A stretch of 64,000 nt of DNA from Bacillus aerolatus (GTDB taxonomy: Bacteria; Bacillota; Bacilli; Bacillales; Domibacillaceae): the NCBI RefSeq assembly GCF_009183655.1, contig NZ_WEIO01000010.1:106188-170187 (forward strand), given 5' to 3'. The stretch's first letter is position 1; every line of letters starts with the position of its first letter. This document shows, in pieces, positions 36,233 to 44,096 of the stretch. Both the position numbers and the translations under genes were made by a program. Below the pieces are notes generated by a model. It made no database searches and was not told the origin of the DNA. It was given only the letters and a program-made list of their open reading frames with translations.

Positions 36233-36280
36233 GCTGACTAGAACGGGTTATGCAAAACGCCCGTTCCAGTCAGCTTTTTT
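36233..36280 (+). terminator. Terminator of the YjcZ-type gene
   Basis: GCTGACTaGAACGGG pairs with CCCGTTCcAGTCAGC, followed by TTTTTT. Confidence 0.9.
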
Positions 36281-36353
36281 CTTGGCAGGAAGGAAGTGAA
36301 CTTTTTTTAGATGAAAGCATAAGATAAAAAAGAGAAGAAGGAGGTTGAAAAAG

Positions 36354-36617
36354 ATGGATAACGGATTTTTTAAAAACATTGAACAAAAAACGGGCGTCCG
36401 AATGAAAGATGTGTTGGAACTGGCCAATTCCCTGCAAAACGCGAACTTTAAAGATCAACAAACAGTGCGGGACGTGATCAAGCGCGTGGCTGCTCTCGCT
36501 AACAAACCAGTTCCGCAGCAGCTTGAAGACCAAATTGTCCAGTCCATTGTAAAAGACGGCAGCAAACTAGACATCCAAACAATCACAGACATGTTAAATA
36601 AAAAAGATAAAGGATAA
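36354..36617 (+). CDS. spoVIF: Stage VI sporulation protein F
   Basis: The ATG at 36354 lies after GAAGGAGG. The 87-residue product starts MDNGFFKNIEQKTGVRMKDV and contains the conserved RDVIKRVAALANKPV and LEDQIVQSIVKDG segments of SpoVIF (YjcC). In B. subtilis SpoVIF is made in the mother cell and affects the activity of GerE and coat assembly. It is small, without a membrane segment. It lies after yjcZ, as in B. subtilis. Confidence 0.92.
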   Translation: MDNGFFKNIEQKTGVRMKDVLELANSLQNANFKDQQTVRDVIKRVAALANKPVPQQLEDQIVQSIVKDGSKLDIQTITDMLNKKDKG

Positions 36618-36717
36618 AATTTTTTCGAATAATTCAAAAAACTTGTTTGGTTTTCTAAAAAAGCGGGTAAAGAAGAAAAAATCTAACTTTTTTTAAGAAG
36701 AAAGGGAGGAGAGAGAA

Positions 36718-36981
36718 ATGGGCTACATCCTGCCGATTCCTCAATATCAATACAGCCAGTACCGGGAACGCGTAGTGAATGAACTCGGTGACAGCTATTC
36801 ATCCATTGATCCTGTAGAAAGGGTTTCTTTTAAGAAAATCCTTGACAATAGCTCTGATGCATCTATGGCTTCGAACGACCGTACAAGGGCCCAGCTATCA
36901 AAGAAAAAAGAATACGAAGCTTTTCAGGCGCACCTCGCAAAAATCAGTGGCAAAGGTATACAGATTAATAAGTACGTGTAA
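36718..36981 (+). CDS. Conserved-looking small protein, unidentified
   Basis: An 87-residue frame with an excellent GGGAGGAGAG site before the ATG. The protein starts MGYILPIPQYQYSQYRERVV, then a polar middle with SSIDPVERVSFKKILDN and a basic end (KKKEYEAFQAHLAKISGKGIQINKYV). No signal peptide or membrane helix. The Tyr/Gln/Pro-rich head resembles those of small spore or motility-associated proteins, but I cannot name a family. It stands between spoVIF and the yjcF group. Confidence 0.6.
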   Translation: MGYILPIPQYQYSQYRERVVNELGDSYSSIDPVERVSFKKILDNSSDASMASNDRTRAQLSKKKEYEAFQAHLAKISGKGIQINKYV

Positions 36982-37022
36982 GCTGAAAAAGTACTTAGCT
37001 CTCTATTACCGCAAGACGAAAA

Positions 37023-37134
37023 CAGGGGCTGTCCCCCAAAAAAAAGAGCCAGGCACCTCCATAGCCATATATAGTATAAAATACTATACAATGGCTTGGG
37101 GAGGAGGAGCCAGGCACTTACGGGACAGCCTCTG
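37023..37134. repeat. Composite palindromic element of about 112 bp
   Basis: Outer arms CAGGGGCTGTCCC and GGGACAGCCtCTG differ at one base. Inside are direct repeats GAGCCAGGCAC at 37046 and 37107, and in the centre a second palindrome (AGCCAT...AGTAT-aaa-ATACT...ATGGCT). It lies at the 3' end of yjcF (minus strand). The arms resemble the hairpins at 1961 and 24224. It looks like a miniature, non-autonomous element. Confidence 0.7.
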
Positions 37135-37142
37135 TTTTCTGT

Positions 37143-37565
37143 TTAAAAGGTTTTTTTCATCGTTTTATGCGGGATGCCGGCATCCATGAACTCGTCTGAA
37201 ATCACTTCATAGCCAAGACGTTCATAAAACGGGATCGCGTGGGTTTGTGCATCGAGCTTCAAGGCAGCTGCATTATGCTCTTGCGCATGCGTTTCCAATG
37301 CATCCATAATCAGCCGGCCAGCACCTTTACCGCGGTACTCAGGCAATACGCAAATTCTTTGCGCTTTGCCGAAGCCATCTTTTATGAGGAAGCGTCCAGC
37401 GCCGCAAGGCTTCTCGCCGTCGTATAAGACGAAGTGAACCGCGGCATCTTCATGTTCATCAATTTCTAATTCGAGCGGGACACGCTGTTCTTCCACAAAC
37501 ACCTTTTTGCGGATGTCATACGCGTCATTGCGCCCTTGTTCATTCTTTACGGTAATTACTTTCAC
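37143..37565 (-). CDS. yjcF: GNAT family acetyltransferase YjcF
   Basis: A 140-residue protein from a GTG at 37565, four bases after the yjcG stop, with AAGGGAAC inside the end of yjcG. It shows the ElaA/YjcF-type GNAT fold: VFVEEQRVPLELEIDEHEDAA at the front, the acetyl-CoA loop RICVLPEYRGKGAGRLIMDAL (about 70-90; R-GKGAG-R) and FYERLGYEVISDEFMDAGIPH at the end. The substrate is not known. It forms a unit with yjcG, as in B. subtilis. Confidence 0.9.
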   Translation of the reverse strand: MKVITVKNEQGRNDAYDIRKKVFVEEQRVPLELEIDEHEDAAVHFVLYDGEKPCGAGRFLIKDGFGKAQRICVLPEYRGKGAGRLIMDALETHAQEHNAAALKLDAQTHAIPFYERLGYEVISDEFMDAGIPHKTMKKTF

Positions 37566-37569
37566 TGGA

Positions 37570-38088
37570 TCATTGTTCCTTCCCTAATAAGAATGTGTCA
37601 TAGACCGTCCATGAACCGTTTTCCAGCTGGTAAAGCAAATGGAAGCGATCCACCGTTTCTTCATGGTCAATGGAAAGCATAGTTAACGAATTGTACACAT
37701 CATCATGTTCCAGATTGGAAAGATCCTGAGCCACTGTTAAATGGGGAACAAAAGCGTATTTCGGTTCTCCCCCAGTTACCTCTTCTGTATGCAAGTCTTG
37801 ATTCAACGCAGTCAACGTGTCGTTTGGATCTACTTTAAAGTAAATCACATTATTCACCGGGTGGAATGACTTCACCTTGCTGACGTGAAAATTAAATGGT
37901 TTATATTTTTTTGCAATATCCCACAACTGTCCCGTTAATTGTTTTAGATCGCTTTCCTCAGCGTCAAACGGGCTTTTTAATGTAATGTGAGGCGGTACGA
38001 GCGAATAGTGAGGGTCATAACGCTTACGATATGAGTTAGTTAAATCTTGCAGCTTTTTTGATGGGAAAATAACGATGCCAAGCTTCAT
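37570..38088 (-). CDS. yjcG: 2'-5' RNA ligase-like phosphoesterase YjcG
   Basis: A 172-residue protein of the 2H superfamily, whose members open cyclic phosphates or ligate RNA ends. Both catalytic His-x-Thr motifs are present: PHITLKSPF (about 34) and PHLTVAQDL (about 115). The first residues, [16 protein letters not shown], match YjcG. The biological substrate is not known. An AAGGAGTG site lies before the start. It is cotranscribed with yjcF. Confidence 0.9.
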   Translation of the reverse strand: MKLGIVIFPSKKLQDLTNSYRKRYDPHYSLVPPHITLKSPFDAEESDLKQLTGQLWDIAKKYKPFNFHVSKVKSFHPVNNVIYFKVDPNDTLTALNQDLHTEEVTGGEPKYAFVPHLTVAQDLSNLEHDDVYNSLTMLSIDHEETVDRFHLLYQLENGSWTVYDTFLLGKEQ

Positions 38089-38196
38089 GCCATTTCACAC
38101 TCCTTATAAAGTAAATATTTAGAAAAGACTTCATCATCTTATTATAACAAATCTTCTAATTATTCCATAGGGAAAATACTTTTCTGCAAAAACAAC

Positions 38197-38922
38197 TTAT
38201 TCAAACATCGTGAGAAGCGCCCTTTTTAAATCAGGCTGCCAAGACTTCCAGGAGTGTCCTCCTTGAAATTCGTCATAAAAGAAATCAAAGCCTTTTTCAT
38301 AGAAGAGATCACTGAGCGCCCGGTTCGGTGACAGGAAATCATCTATTTCTCCGTTTGTTCTCGTTACTTCTGTCTCCTCAAGGCCGATGACATGGTACAA
38401 GCTCAAGTGTTTGTAATCTTTTGCTTCACTAACCGCATTGATCACTTTGTCATCAACGTGCGGCGAATGCATGAGCACTTTGCCAAACGTATGCGGGTAG
38501 CGGAGAGCAGTCATTAATGAAACAGTGGCCGCCAGTGAATCACCCGCAAGCGCCCGGCCATGACCGATGTGATGGACGGGATACTTTTCATCGAGAAACG
38601 GCACAAGCTCATGCGCCAAAAAGCGAATGTACGCCTCCTGTTTAGCGCCGTCCGGATGGTATTTTTGCCAGCGGTCTTCGACATCGCGGTAAGGTACACC
38701 GACGATAATGATATTTTCAATCGCTTCTTCCGCCAGCAATTCATCCGCTACACGCGGAATACGACCCATTTGAAAATAGTCTTTCCCATCCTGGGTAATT
38801 AATAGCGAATATTTATATAACGGGGAAAAATTCGCTGGAAGATACACGAGCAGCTCGACTTCTTCACCGAGCTCTTTCGAATAAATCGTTTCATCTTGAA
38901 TCGTGCCGCGTTTCAACGTCAT
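38197..38922 (-). CDS. yjcH: Esterase family protein YjcH
   Basis: A 241-residue alpha/beta-hydrolase of the Fes/esterase D-like type. The nucleophile elbow is ALAGDSLAATVSL (Ser at about 129), the final His lies in FQGGHSWKSWQPDL (about 224), and the acid is probably Asp in EIDDFL or a neighbour. The start ETIYSKELGEEVELLVYLPANFSP is typical for this branch. No signal peptide, so cytosolic. It precedes yjcG-yjcF as in B. subtilis, but with a 108-base gap, so it may be a separate unit. Confidence 0.88.
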   Translation of the reverse strand: MTLKRGTIQDETIYSKELGEEVELLVYLPANFSPLYKYSLLITQDGKDYFQMGRIPRVADELLAEEAIENIIIVGVPYRDVEDRWQKYHPDGAKQEAYIRFLAHELVPFLDEKYPVHHIGHGRALAGDSLAATVSLMTALRYPHTFGKVLMHSPHVDDKVINAVSEAKDYKHLSLYHVIGLEETEVTRTNGEIDDFLSPNRALSDLFYEKGFDFFYDEFQGGHSWKSWQPDLKRALLTMFE

Positions 38923-39090
38923 AGCTTTCCTCCCAAAAATTGATAATGTTTTTCATTCAATTCTAGCATAAAACGGCCGGAGGGTAAGCCGCGACGCTTC
39001 AGTTCCGGAATAAGAATACAAACTTGAACACAGGGAAGCGAAAGAAAAGGGGAGCTTTCGGCTGACTGGCATGCAGATTGCGGGGAGCCT

Positions 39091-39225
39091 GTGCATAAAT
39101 TGGATGTGGGCGTGCAGAAAGTCGAGTATTTCGTGCACAATGCCAGGCTGCCGGTGCATATTTTGCAGATTTTCGTGCAGGACGCTATAAAGCCCGTGCA
39201 TAAACCCCAATTATTAGTGCACAAA
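39091..39225. repeat. Array of 21-bp repeats, locus C (seven units, exact period)
   Basis: The cores GTGCATAAA, GTGCAGAAA, GTGCACAAT, GTGCATATT, GTGCAGGAC, GTGCATAAA and GTGCACAAA begin at 39091, 39112, 39133, 39154, 39175, 39196 and 39217: every step is exactly 21 bases. The 12 bases between cores are different in each unit. The array lies in the 330-base spacer between yjcH and the FixH-like gene. The rest of this spacer holds no gene. Confidence 0.85.
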
Positions 39226-39252
39226 TGTGGCTGCCTCTTTACAATATAAAGA

Positions 39253-39630
39253 TTATTTTATTTCCACTGATTCTTGCTGGTGCTCATGAAGTTCGCCTTT
39301 TTCTACGTGCACTTTCACGTTGTACGTGTCTGGGGAGATAAACGTATGAGCGAGCGTGTATTTGCCGTTTACCATTCTGCCATTGTCTTCCCGTTTTTTG
39401 CGAATTTCAAACTGCACTTCGCTGGCATCTTCTACTTTTTCTTCCCCTTGTGTCACTTTCGCACTGAGAGTCACTTTTTCATTCGGTTCCGCTTGATCCG
39501 GCAGTTGAATTTCTACATTTAACATTTCGGGTGCTTTATTTGTCTCGGCTGGTTTTTCTTCTTTTTTCCCATTTGAACACCCGACGAGGATCACTAATAA
39601 ACTGAAAAACAAAATAGCGAGCTTTTTCAC
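39253..39630 (-). CDS. FixH/YtkA-like lipoprotein
   Basis: I use the GTG at 39630, preceded by GGTGA, giving 125 residues beginning VKKLAILFFSLLVILVGCSNG: a lipoprotein signal with Cys at 18. After a Lys/Glu-rich linker (about 20-38) comes a compact beta-sandwich, LNVEIQLPDQAEPNEKVTLSAKV...GKYTLAHTFISPDTYNVKVHVEKG, as in the YtkA-like/FixH domain. Some relatives take part in copper handling or oxidase assembly; His residues at the end (LHEHQQE) are compatible but do not prove it. Confidence 0.7.
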   Translation of the reverse strand: MKKLAILFFSLLVILVGCSNGKKEEKPAETNKAPEMLNVEIQLPDQAEPNEKVTLSAKVTQGEEKVEDASEVQFEIRKKREDNGRMVNGKYTLAHTFISPDTYNVKVHVEKGELHEHQQESVEIK

Positions 39631-39710
39631 TATGTCACCACTTTCCAAAATTTTCTTTACATCTTATTATGTATTGCCTAAGCTTTTCATTGTAGACAAC
39701 CTAACCTGAA

Positions 39711-39737
39711 AAAAGTGTCAAAGTGGTCACTTTTTAT
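39711..39737. terminator. Hairpin between the FixH-like and WYL genes
   Basis: AAAAAGTG pairs with CACTTTTT around a nine-base loop; on the minus strand it follows the WYL-like gene. Confidence 0.6.
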
Positions 39738-39772
39738 TCAACAAATAAAAAAATGCCTAAGGGCAAGAACCC

Positions 39773-40000
39773 TCAAGCTGTATGGCTGTTTCTGCGCAAA
39801 GCAGCAGCTGGATAAGCGGCAAGTATATTAGAAAGCAAAAAACGTCGATTTTGTTTGCGGTAAAAGCAATAAGCATATATGGCAGACGGAGAGAGTGACT
39901 TCACCACAATATTGCGCTGGGTGATCGTCCCGTCCTGTGCCTCATACATAATAACGAGCGGCATCTCTTCACGCTGGCTTCTTAGAAATAAAGCGTTCAA
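39773..40000 (-). CDS. Small WYL-like domain protein
   Basis: A 75-residue protein from a TTG start at 40000, nine bases after AAGGAGG. It consists of one short beta-barrel-like module: PLVIMYEAQDGTITQRNIVVKSLSPSAIYAYCFYRKQNRRFLLSNILAAYPA, which follows the pattern of WYL domains (E-x-R-I...Y-C-x-R...F-x-x-x-x-I). WYL domains bind nucleic acid or nucleotides and usually sit in larger regulators; a stand-alone version is common in Bacilli but its role is not known. Confidence 0.55.
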   Translation of the reverse strand: MNALFLRSQREEMPLVIMYEAQDGTITQRNIVVKSLSPSAIYAYCFYRKQNRRFLLSNILAAYPAAALRRNSHTA

Positions 40001-40081
40001 TTGTAATCGCCTCCTTGTTTTTATTTTATACGAACGAATGTTCTTTAATCAAGGAGAATAGCCGATTTTCAGGGGGAAACG

Positions 40082-40888
40082 ATGGAGAAAATAATGGAAG
40101 AGTCACAAGCCGGATTTTCGGTGAATGGGAAAGACATATTAAGAGGAGTTAACATTGCGATAGAAGAAGGAGCGGCTGTAGCGGTAACGGGGGCGAACGG
40201 CTCGGGGAAAAGCTCATTAATTAAACTGTTAGCTGGCATATGTGAACCGCAGACGGGAAAGATCCACCGGAACTTTAACTCGCATGCGTACGTGCCGGAG
40301 CACTTCCCGGAACATCTTCCGTTTACGATAAAAAAGTATTTAGATTTACTCAGGGAGATGAGCGGCGGCCGAAAGAAAGAAGAGGTCAGTCACTACACAA
40401 CATTGTTCGGGCTCGATTCTTTTTTAGACGTACCTTTAAAAAAATGCTCGAAAGGGACGAAACAAAAAGCGGGCTTTATCCAGGCACTTCTCAAAGAGGC
40501 GGACGTGCTTTTTCTCGACGAACCATTTACCGGTCTCGATGAAAATGCCGTCCAGTCAGCGGTCGACTTGCTGCTGGAGCGAAGAGGACGGAAGACGATG
40601 GTGTTTACATTGCATGAATTCGCGCTCGTTCAGCAGCTGGCGACACACATGGCTGTGATCGAAGAAGGCCGGCTCGTTTCGTTTTCAGCTGTTCAGAAGA
40701 AAAGCGGTATCATGCTTATTACATGCCAGTTTTCCGCACCGCTGCCGGAAAACGTGCTGCAGGCAGACAAATTAGCAGAACGCACATACCGACTGACTGT
40801 GCAGAAGGGTGAGTCAGACAAAGTGCTTAGACAGATCCTTAGAAACGGCGGACATATTATAGAAGTGAGAGCGGGGGAAGCACAATGA
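40082..40888 (+). CDS. ABC transporter ATP-binding protein
   Basis: A 268-residue ATPase. Walker A VTGANGSGKSS (about 38-48), Walker B DVLFLDEPFTGLD (about 143-155) and the H-loop FTLHEF are clear. The signature motif is changed from LSGGQ to CSKGTKQK, common in EcsA/YtrB-type exporters. A C-terminal extension of about 60 residues follows. It overlaps the start of the permease gene by four bases, so the pair forms one transporter. The substrate is unknown. Confidence 0.85.
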   Translation: MEKIMEESQAGFSVNGKDILRGVNIAIEEGAAVAVTGANGSGKSSLIKLLAGICEPQTGKIHRNFNSHAYVPEHFPEHLPFTIKKYLDLLREMSGGRKKEEVSHYTTLFGLDSFLDVPLKKCSKGTKQKAGFIQALLKEADVLFLDEPFTGLDENAVQSAVDLLLERRGRKTMVFTLHEFALVQQLATHMAVIEEGRLVSFSAVQKKSGIMLITCQFSAPLPENVLQADKLAERTYRLTVQKGESDKVLRQILRNGGHIIEVRAGEAQ

Positions 40889-41583
40889 AATCATTTATTC
40901 ATTATCAGCTGCTGTCCTTATTCCATTCATTAAAGTGGATGCCGCCCGCCATGTTATACATCGCCTGGATTTTCACCCAGTACTATTACAAAAATTTGCC
41001 GATGGCTGACAGCTATTCAATCTCAGCCGTCGTTCTCTATCCGATCATCGTCTGGAACGCTATGAGCGTATTCAATCTAGAAAAAGGCAGCGAAAAACTA
41101 ATGTTGCTGTCGTACATGCCAAAGAGACAGCACTTTCTATACGGAAAAATCATCGTCGTTTTTCTAGCCGGAGCAGCTCTCGCCGCCATTTCATTTTTCA
41201 TGCCACTCCTGCTCGGCATATTCAACGAACCGCTCACGATCCAGCACATTGTTCATTTCATGTATGGACACGTGGTTTTCATTCTTTTCGGTATTTTCAC
41301 AGGCGGCCTCTTCAGCGCGACCAATATGGGCGGAAAAAAATACTCATGGAGCGGCAGCGCTTTCTTCGTCTGCGCCGCCATCGTCAGCACAAAAATCATG
41401 GACGTGCTGCCAGTAGCTTTGAAATGGATCGTATGGAGTCTTCCACCCGTCGGCACCGTCACCAATATAATGAAAGAAGGGATCACTGCGCACCCGGGGA
41501 AAAACATCTGGATCGCCGTTTACTTGATCATTGGCTTTATGGTGCTAATAAAGCTATTTTTAACAAGAGAAAAAGTGAACTAA
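40885..41583 (+). CDS. ABC transporter membrane subunit
   Basis: A 232-residue protein with about six hydrophobic helices: residues about 15-30, 45-58, 85-108, 120-140, 155-175 and 205-225. It begins MKSFIHYQLLSLFHSLKW, a polar amphipathic start, and has the ABC-2-like arrangement of an export permease. I recognise no closer family. Start overlaps the ATPase stop (ATGA), indicating coupling. The gene ends about 85 bases before tRNA-Val. Confidence 0.75.
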   Translation: MKSFIHYQLLSLFHSLKWMPPAMLYIAWIFTQYYYKNLPMADSYSISAVVLYPIIVWNAMSVFNLEKGSEKLMLLSYMPKRQHFLYGKIIVVFLAGAALAAISFFMPLLLGIFNEPLTIQHIVHFMYGHVVFILFGIFTGGLFSATNMGGKKYSWSGSAFFVCAAIVSTKIMDVLPVALKWIVWSLPPVGTVTNIMKEGITAHPGKNIWIAVYLIIGFMVLIKLFLTREKVN

Positions 41584-41670
41584 CAACCTGAAAGAAATCT
41601 TTTCTAAAAAAACAAAATAACCGTTGACAACTTCCAACATATTTCGTAGAATAATAATTGTCAGTTAAAC

Positions 41671-41743
41671 GATTCCTTAGCTCAGCTGGGAGAGCGCTAC
41701 CTTGACAGGGTAGAGGTCGCTGGTTCGAACCCAGTAGGAATCA
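41671..41743 (+). tRNA. tRNA-Val (anticodon GAC)
   Basis: A complete cloverleaf of 73 bases: acceptor GATTCCT/AGGAATC, D stem GCTC/GAGC, anticodon stem CTACC/GGTAG with loop TTGACAG (anticodon GAC), T stem GCTGG/CCAGT (one G-T pair) with TTCGAAC, discriminator A. CCA is not encoded. It is a single gene with its own terminator. Confidence 0.96.
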
Positions 41744-41753
41744 TATTTTAACG

Positions 41754-41797
41754 AAAGCCTTGAACTCTTGTTTTATAAGAGTTCAAGGCTTTTTTTG
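41754..41797 (+). terminator. Terminator of tRNA-Val
   Basis: GCCTTGAACTCTT pairs perfectly with AAGAGTTCAAGGC, followed by seven T. Confidence 0.93.
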
Positions 41798-41901
41798 TTT
41801 TATTCTTTTATCCCCGCTTTAGTCTTGTGTTCAAATGCCTTCCTTCCATATCTTTGAGAAATAAGAAGTGATAAATTGATTCACCTTAATTATCTACCAT
41901 A

Positions 41902-41949
41902 TTTGGAAATATCCGCTATACCGGATTGAGTAATGCAGATATTTCCAAA
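41902..41949. promoter_or_regulatory. Long-range inverted repeat upstream of the SLH gene
   Basis: TTTGGAAATATC (41902-41913) and GATATTTCCAAA (41938-41949) are exact complements, 24 bases apart, directly before the ribosome binding site of the SLH gene. It may be an operator for a dimeric regulator or a leader hairpin. Confidence 0.5.
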
Positions 41950-41976
41950 AAGGGTCAAAAGGAGAGGAATCTATTT

Positions 41977-42966
41977 ATGAAAAAGATCAAACGTATTCTT
42001 GCAGTAGGCATAATAGCAGGAGGATTGTTTGCACCAAGTCTGACATCTGCAAATGCGGCTAATTTTACGATGCCTGTTTTCTTTGATGTATCCGATCGTT
42101 ATAGGGATGCCGTCGCATACTCATGGTACAATAATATCGCAAAAGGGATAAGCCAAGTACAGTTCAGTATCGCTCAACCGCTTAAACGTGTAGATGGAGC
42201 TATAATGATTGCGAGAAGTATTGACATGGATATTCCAGCGACATGGGAAACACCATTTGCAGATCTTCCAGAACGCGCGATTACAGCTGTATCGGCTCTT
42301 CATGAAGCAAAGATTATCAATGGTAAAACAGCAACATCATTTGCTCCTAATGAAACGATGACACGAGGTGAATTGGCTCTTATTCTATCAAAAGCATATA
42401 ATCTGCCACCAACAACTGAAAAAAGTCCCTTTACGGATGTGACAGACAGATATGAAGATGCAGTCAACCGACTCGTAGCGTCTGGCATTGTACAAGGGAA
42501 GTCACCAAATCGTTTCGGTGTTCAAGACACTTTGAAGAGGGGAGAATTAGTGATAATGCTCTATAAGGCAGAACCACTGCTGAAACAAAAATCTCCTTAC
42601 GGTGAATTGCCTTTTTCAGATGGAGGATTGACTCTAAAATTAGATGAAACAAGTTACAGCGAATCGGAAGGAAAGCAGCTGAAACTGACAGTTAAAAATA
42701 TGAGCAAATTAACCTATCATTTTGAATATAATTTTCCGTTGGAAGTAAAGAAAGAAGGATCATGGTATAAGGTGCCGTTCAATAAAGATATAGTTCCTCC
42801 AGCTATTATGAACGAAACACGACCAGCTGAAAGTTATGAACACATAATCTACGGTTATACTTACAAATCGAAGCTTGAAAAAGGCGAATATAGATTGGTC
42901 CAGAATTTCTGGCAAGAAGATGGAACGAAAATGACTTTAGCTATTCCGTTCGAAGTAACTGAATAA
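41977..42966 (+). CDS. S-layer homology (SLH) surface protein with C-terminal Ig-like domain
   Basis: The ATG at 41977 follows AAAGGAGAGG. The 329-residue protein has a signal peptide (about 1-27, cut near SANAANF). Three SLH repeats span about 33-210 (FFDVSDRYRDAVAY, PFADLPERAITAVSAL, PFTDVTDRYEDAVNRL are their starts); SLH domains bind pyruvylated cell-wall polymer. The last 100 residues (LKLDETSYSESEGKQLKLTVKN and LEKGEYRLVQNFWQEDG) resemble the Big_14-type Ig-like domain of Bacillus secreted proteins. The protein thus is anchored in the wall with one small exposed domain. Its role is not known. Confidence 0.85.
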   Translation: MKKIKRILAVGIIAGGLFAPSLTSANAANFTMPVFFDVSDRYRDAVAYSWYNNIAKGISQVQFSIAQPLKRVDGAIMIARSIDMDIPATWETPFADLPERAITAVSALHEAKIINGKTATSFAPNETMTRGELALILSKAYNLPPTTEKSPFTDVTDRYEDAVNRLVASGIVQGKSPNRFGVQDTLKRGELVIMLYKAEPLLKQKSPYGELPFSDGGLTLKLDETSYSESEGKQLKLTVKNMSKLTYHFEYNFPLEVKKEGSWYKVPFNKDIVPPAIMNETRPAESYEHIIYGYTYKSKLEKGEYRLVQNFWQEDGTKMTLAIPFEVTE

Positions 42967-43007
42967 ATTTGTAATCAGATTGTTTACAAACATCTCAAAA
43001 GAAAGAT

Positions 43008-43036
43008 GCTAACAGGATTTTCCGTGTCCTGTTAGC
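43008..43036. terminator. Hairpin after the SLH gene
   Basis: GCTAACAGGA pairs with TCCTGTTAGC around nine bases, but without a T-run; a weak or Rho-assisted terminator. Confidence 0.5.
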
Positions 43037-43152
43037 AGAAATGGAGATCATTACTGTCATCCTTTCTTAATGAACAGTATCAGCATTTTACCAATTTTTT
43101 ATCCTTTTGTTCTGTCTTATTAAGAAGGTTTGGAAATCCTCTTCAAGTCTTT

Positions 43153-43885
43153 TTAAGGCTCTTGCATAAGCTGCGTTTCTTTCTCTTCCCAATCAAGATT
43201 TTGGAGGATGCGTTGCCAGTAAATGTTCCCTTTAGTGGCATAAGACTTTGCCGTTTCTCTCCATAAGAATGCTTCAGCTTCTTCTAAAACAATAAAAGAT
43301 CTGCTTTGTATTTTAAAATGGGGCATCCCATCCTCTTGAATCAAATTATATATAGTTGCAGGACTAGTTCGGAAATATTCCGCTGCTTCTTTTACTGTGA
43401 AGACTGTTCTTCCGTAATAACGAGTTTTTTCTTTTTTAGCCTCTGTCCTTAAATCATTAGAGAATTTATCAAGTTCTTCCCTGACTATCTCCCTGAGAAT
43501 ATCCTCTATCAATTTAGACCCTCCCTTATTTTTTTCAAAATTAATAACTTCTGATTGGACTTTCGAGACATTCCAATTTTTATCTGGATCCGTCCATCCA
43601 AACTTCTTGTATTCAGCAACCGTTTCCTTTATTTCGTTTTTTTCAAATAATAACCGTCCTTTTACTTTTAAATGAGGCATGGCTCTTGCGTATGTTAATT
43701 GACGTAATATGGAAGAACTGATTCCGGTAGCACAGGCAACCTCTTTCATAGTCATATATCTCTTTGAGATAGGGTTATTCGTCTCAGAAATCCGGTTCTT
43801 TAGTTGAACAAGTTCTTCATGAATAATCTTGTTTAAAAGTGTTTCAAAGGATTTCAAAGGATATATTAATAGCATTATTTTCCAT
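43153..43885 (-). CDS. Two-module helix-turn-helix protein with an N-terminal frameshift
   Basis: The frame below 43841 encodes two copies of one module: a coiled helix (LLNKIIHEELVQLK / LIEDILREIVREELDK), a HTH of the excisionase type (YMTMKEVACATGISSSILRQL / VFTVKEAAEYFRTSPATIYNL), then a wing with MPHLKVKGR / MPHFKIQSR. A good start (AGAGGTG before the ATG at 43885) leads into MENNAINISFE, but a 10-bp tandem duplication at 43842-43861 then shifts the frame to a stop. Without one repeat the gene would code for about 240 residues without a break. The next in-frame ATG (43875) has no ribosome binding site. It is either inactivated or phase-variable. Role unknown; probably DNA-binding. Confidence 0.65.
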
Positions 43886-44096
43886 ACTGCACCTCTGATA
43901 AGATTCATATATATCTTTATTATAAAATAAATAGCAGAACACTGGTTCCTAAATATGTGGTTATTTTTAAATATTCTGTATAGTATGAGGAGGTAGTAAT
44001 TCATACTCCCGAGGTTAAATGATGATTTGAGAAAAAATATACCGGCATGACTCCCCATGTAGGTGTGACAATAGCACCTATACTGAAGTAGGAGAG

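Noticed and set aside
36842..37189. A 115-codon frame across the end of the 87-residue gene and the palindromic element
   Set aside because: It overlaps the better supported gene and reads through the nested palindrome; no ribosome binding site.
38919..39224. A 101-codon frame on the minus strand with repeated Cys-Thr heptads
   Set aside because: The heptads result from the exact 21-bp DNA repeat; there is no ribosome binding site, and the end overlaps the start of yjcH.
39091..39225. CRISPR array
   Set aside because: The repeat core is only 8-9 bases and the spacers 12 bases, far below CRISPR sizes, and no cas genes are seen.
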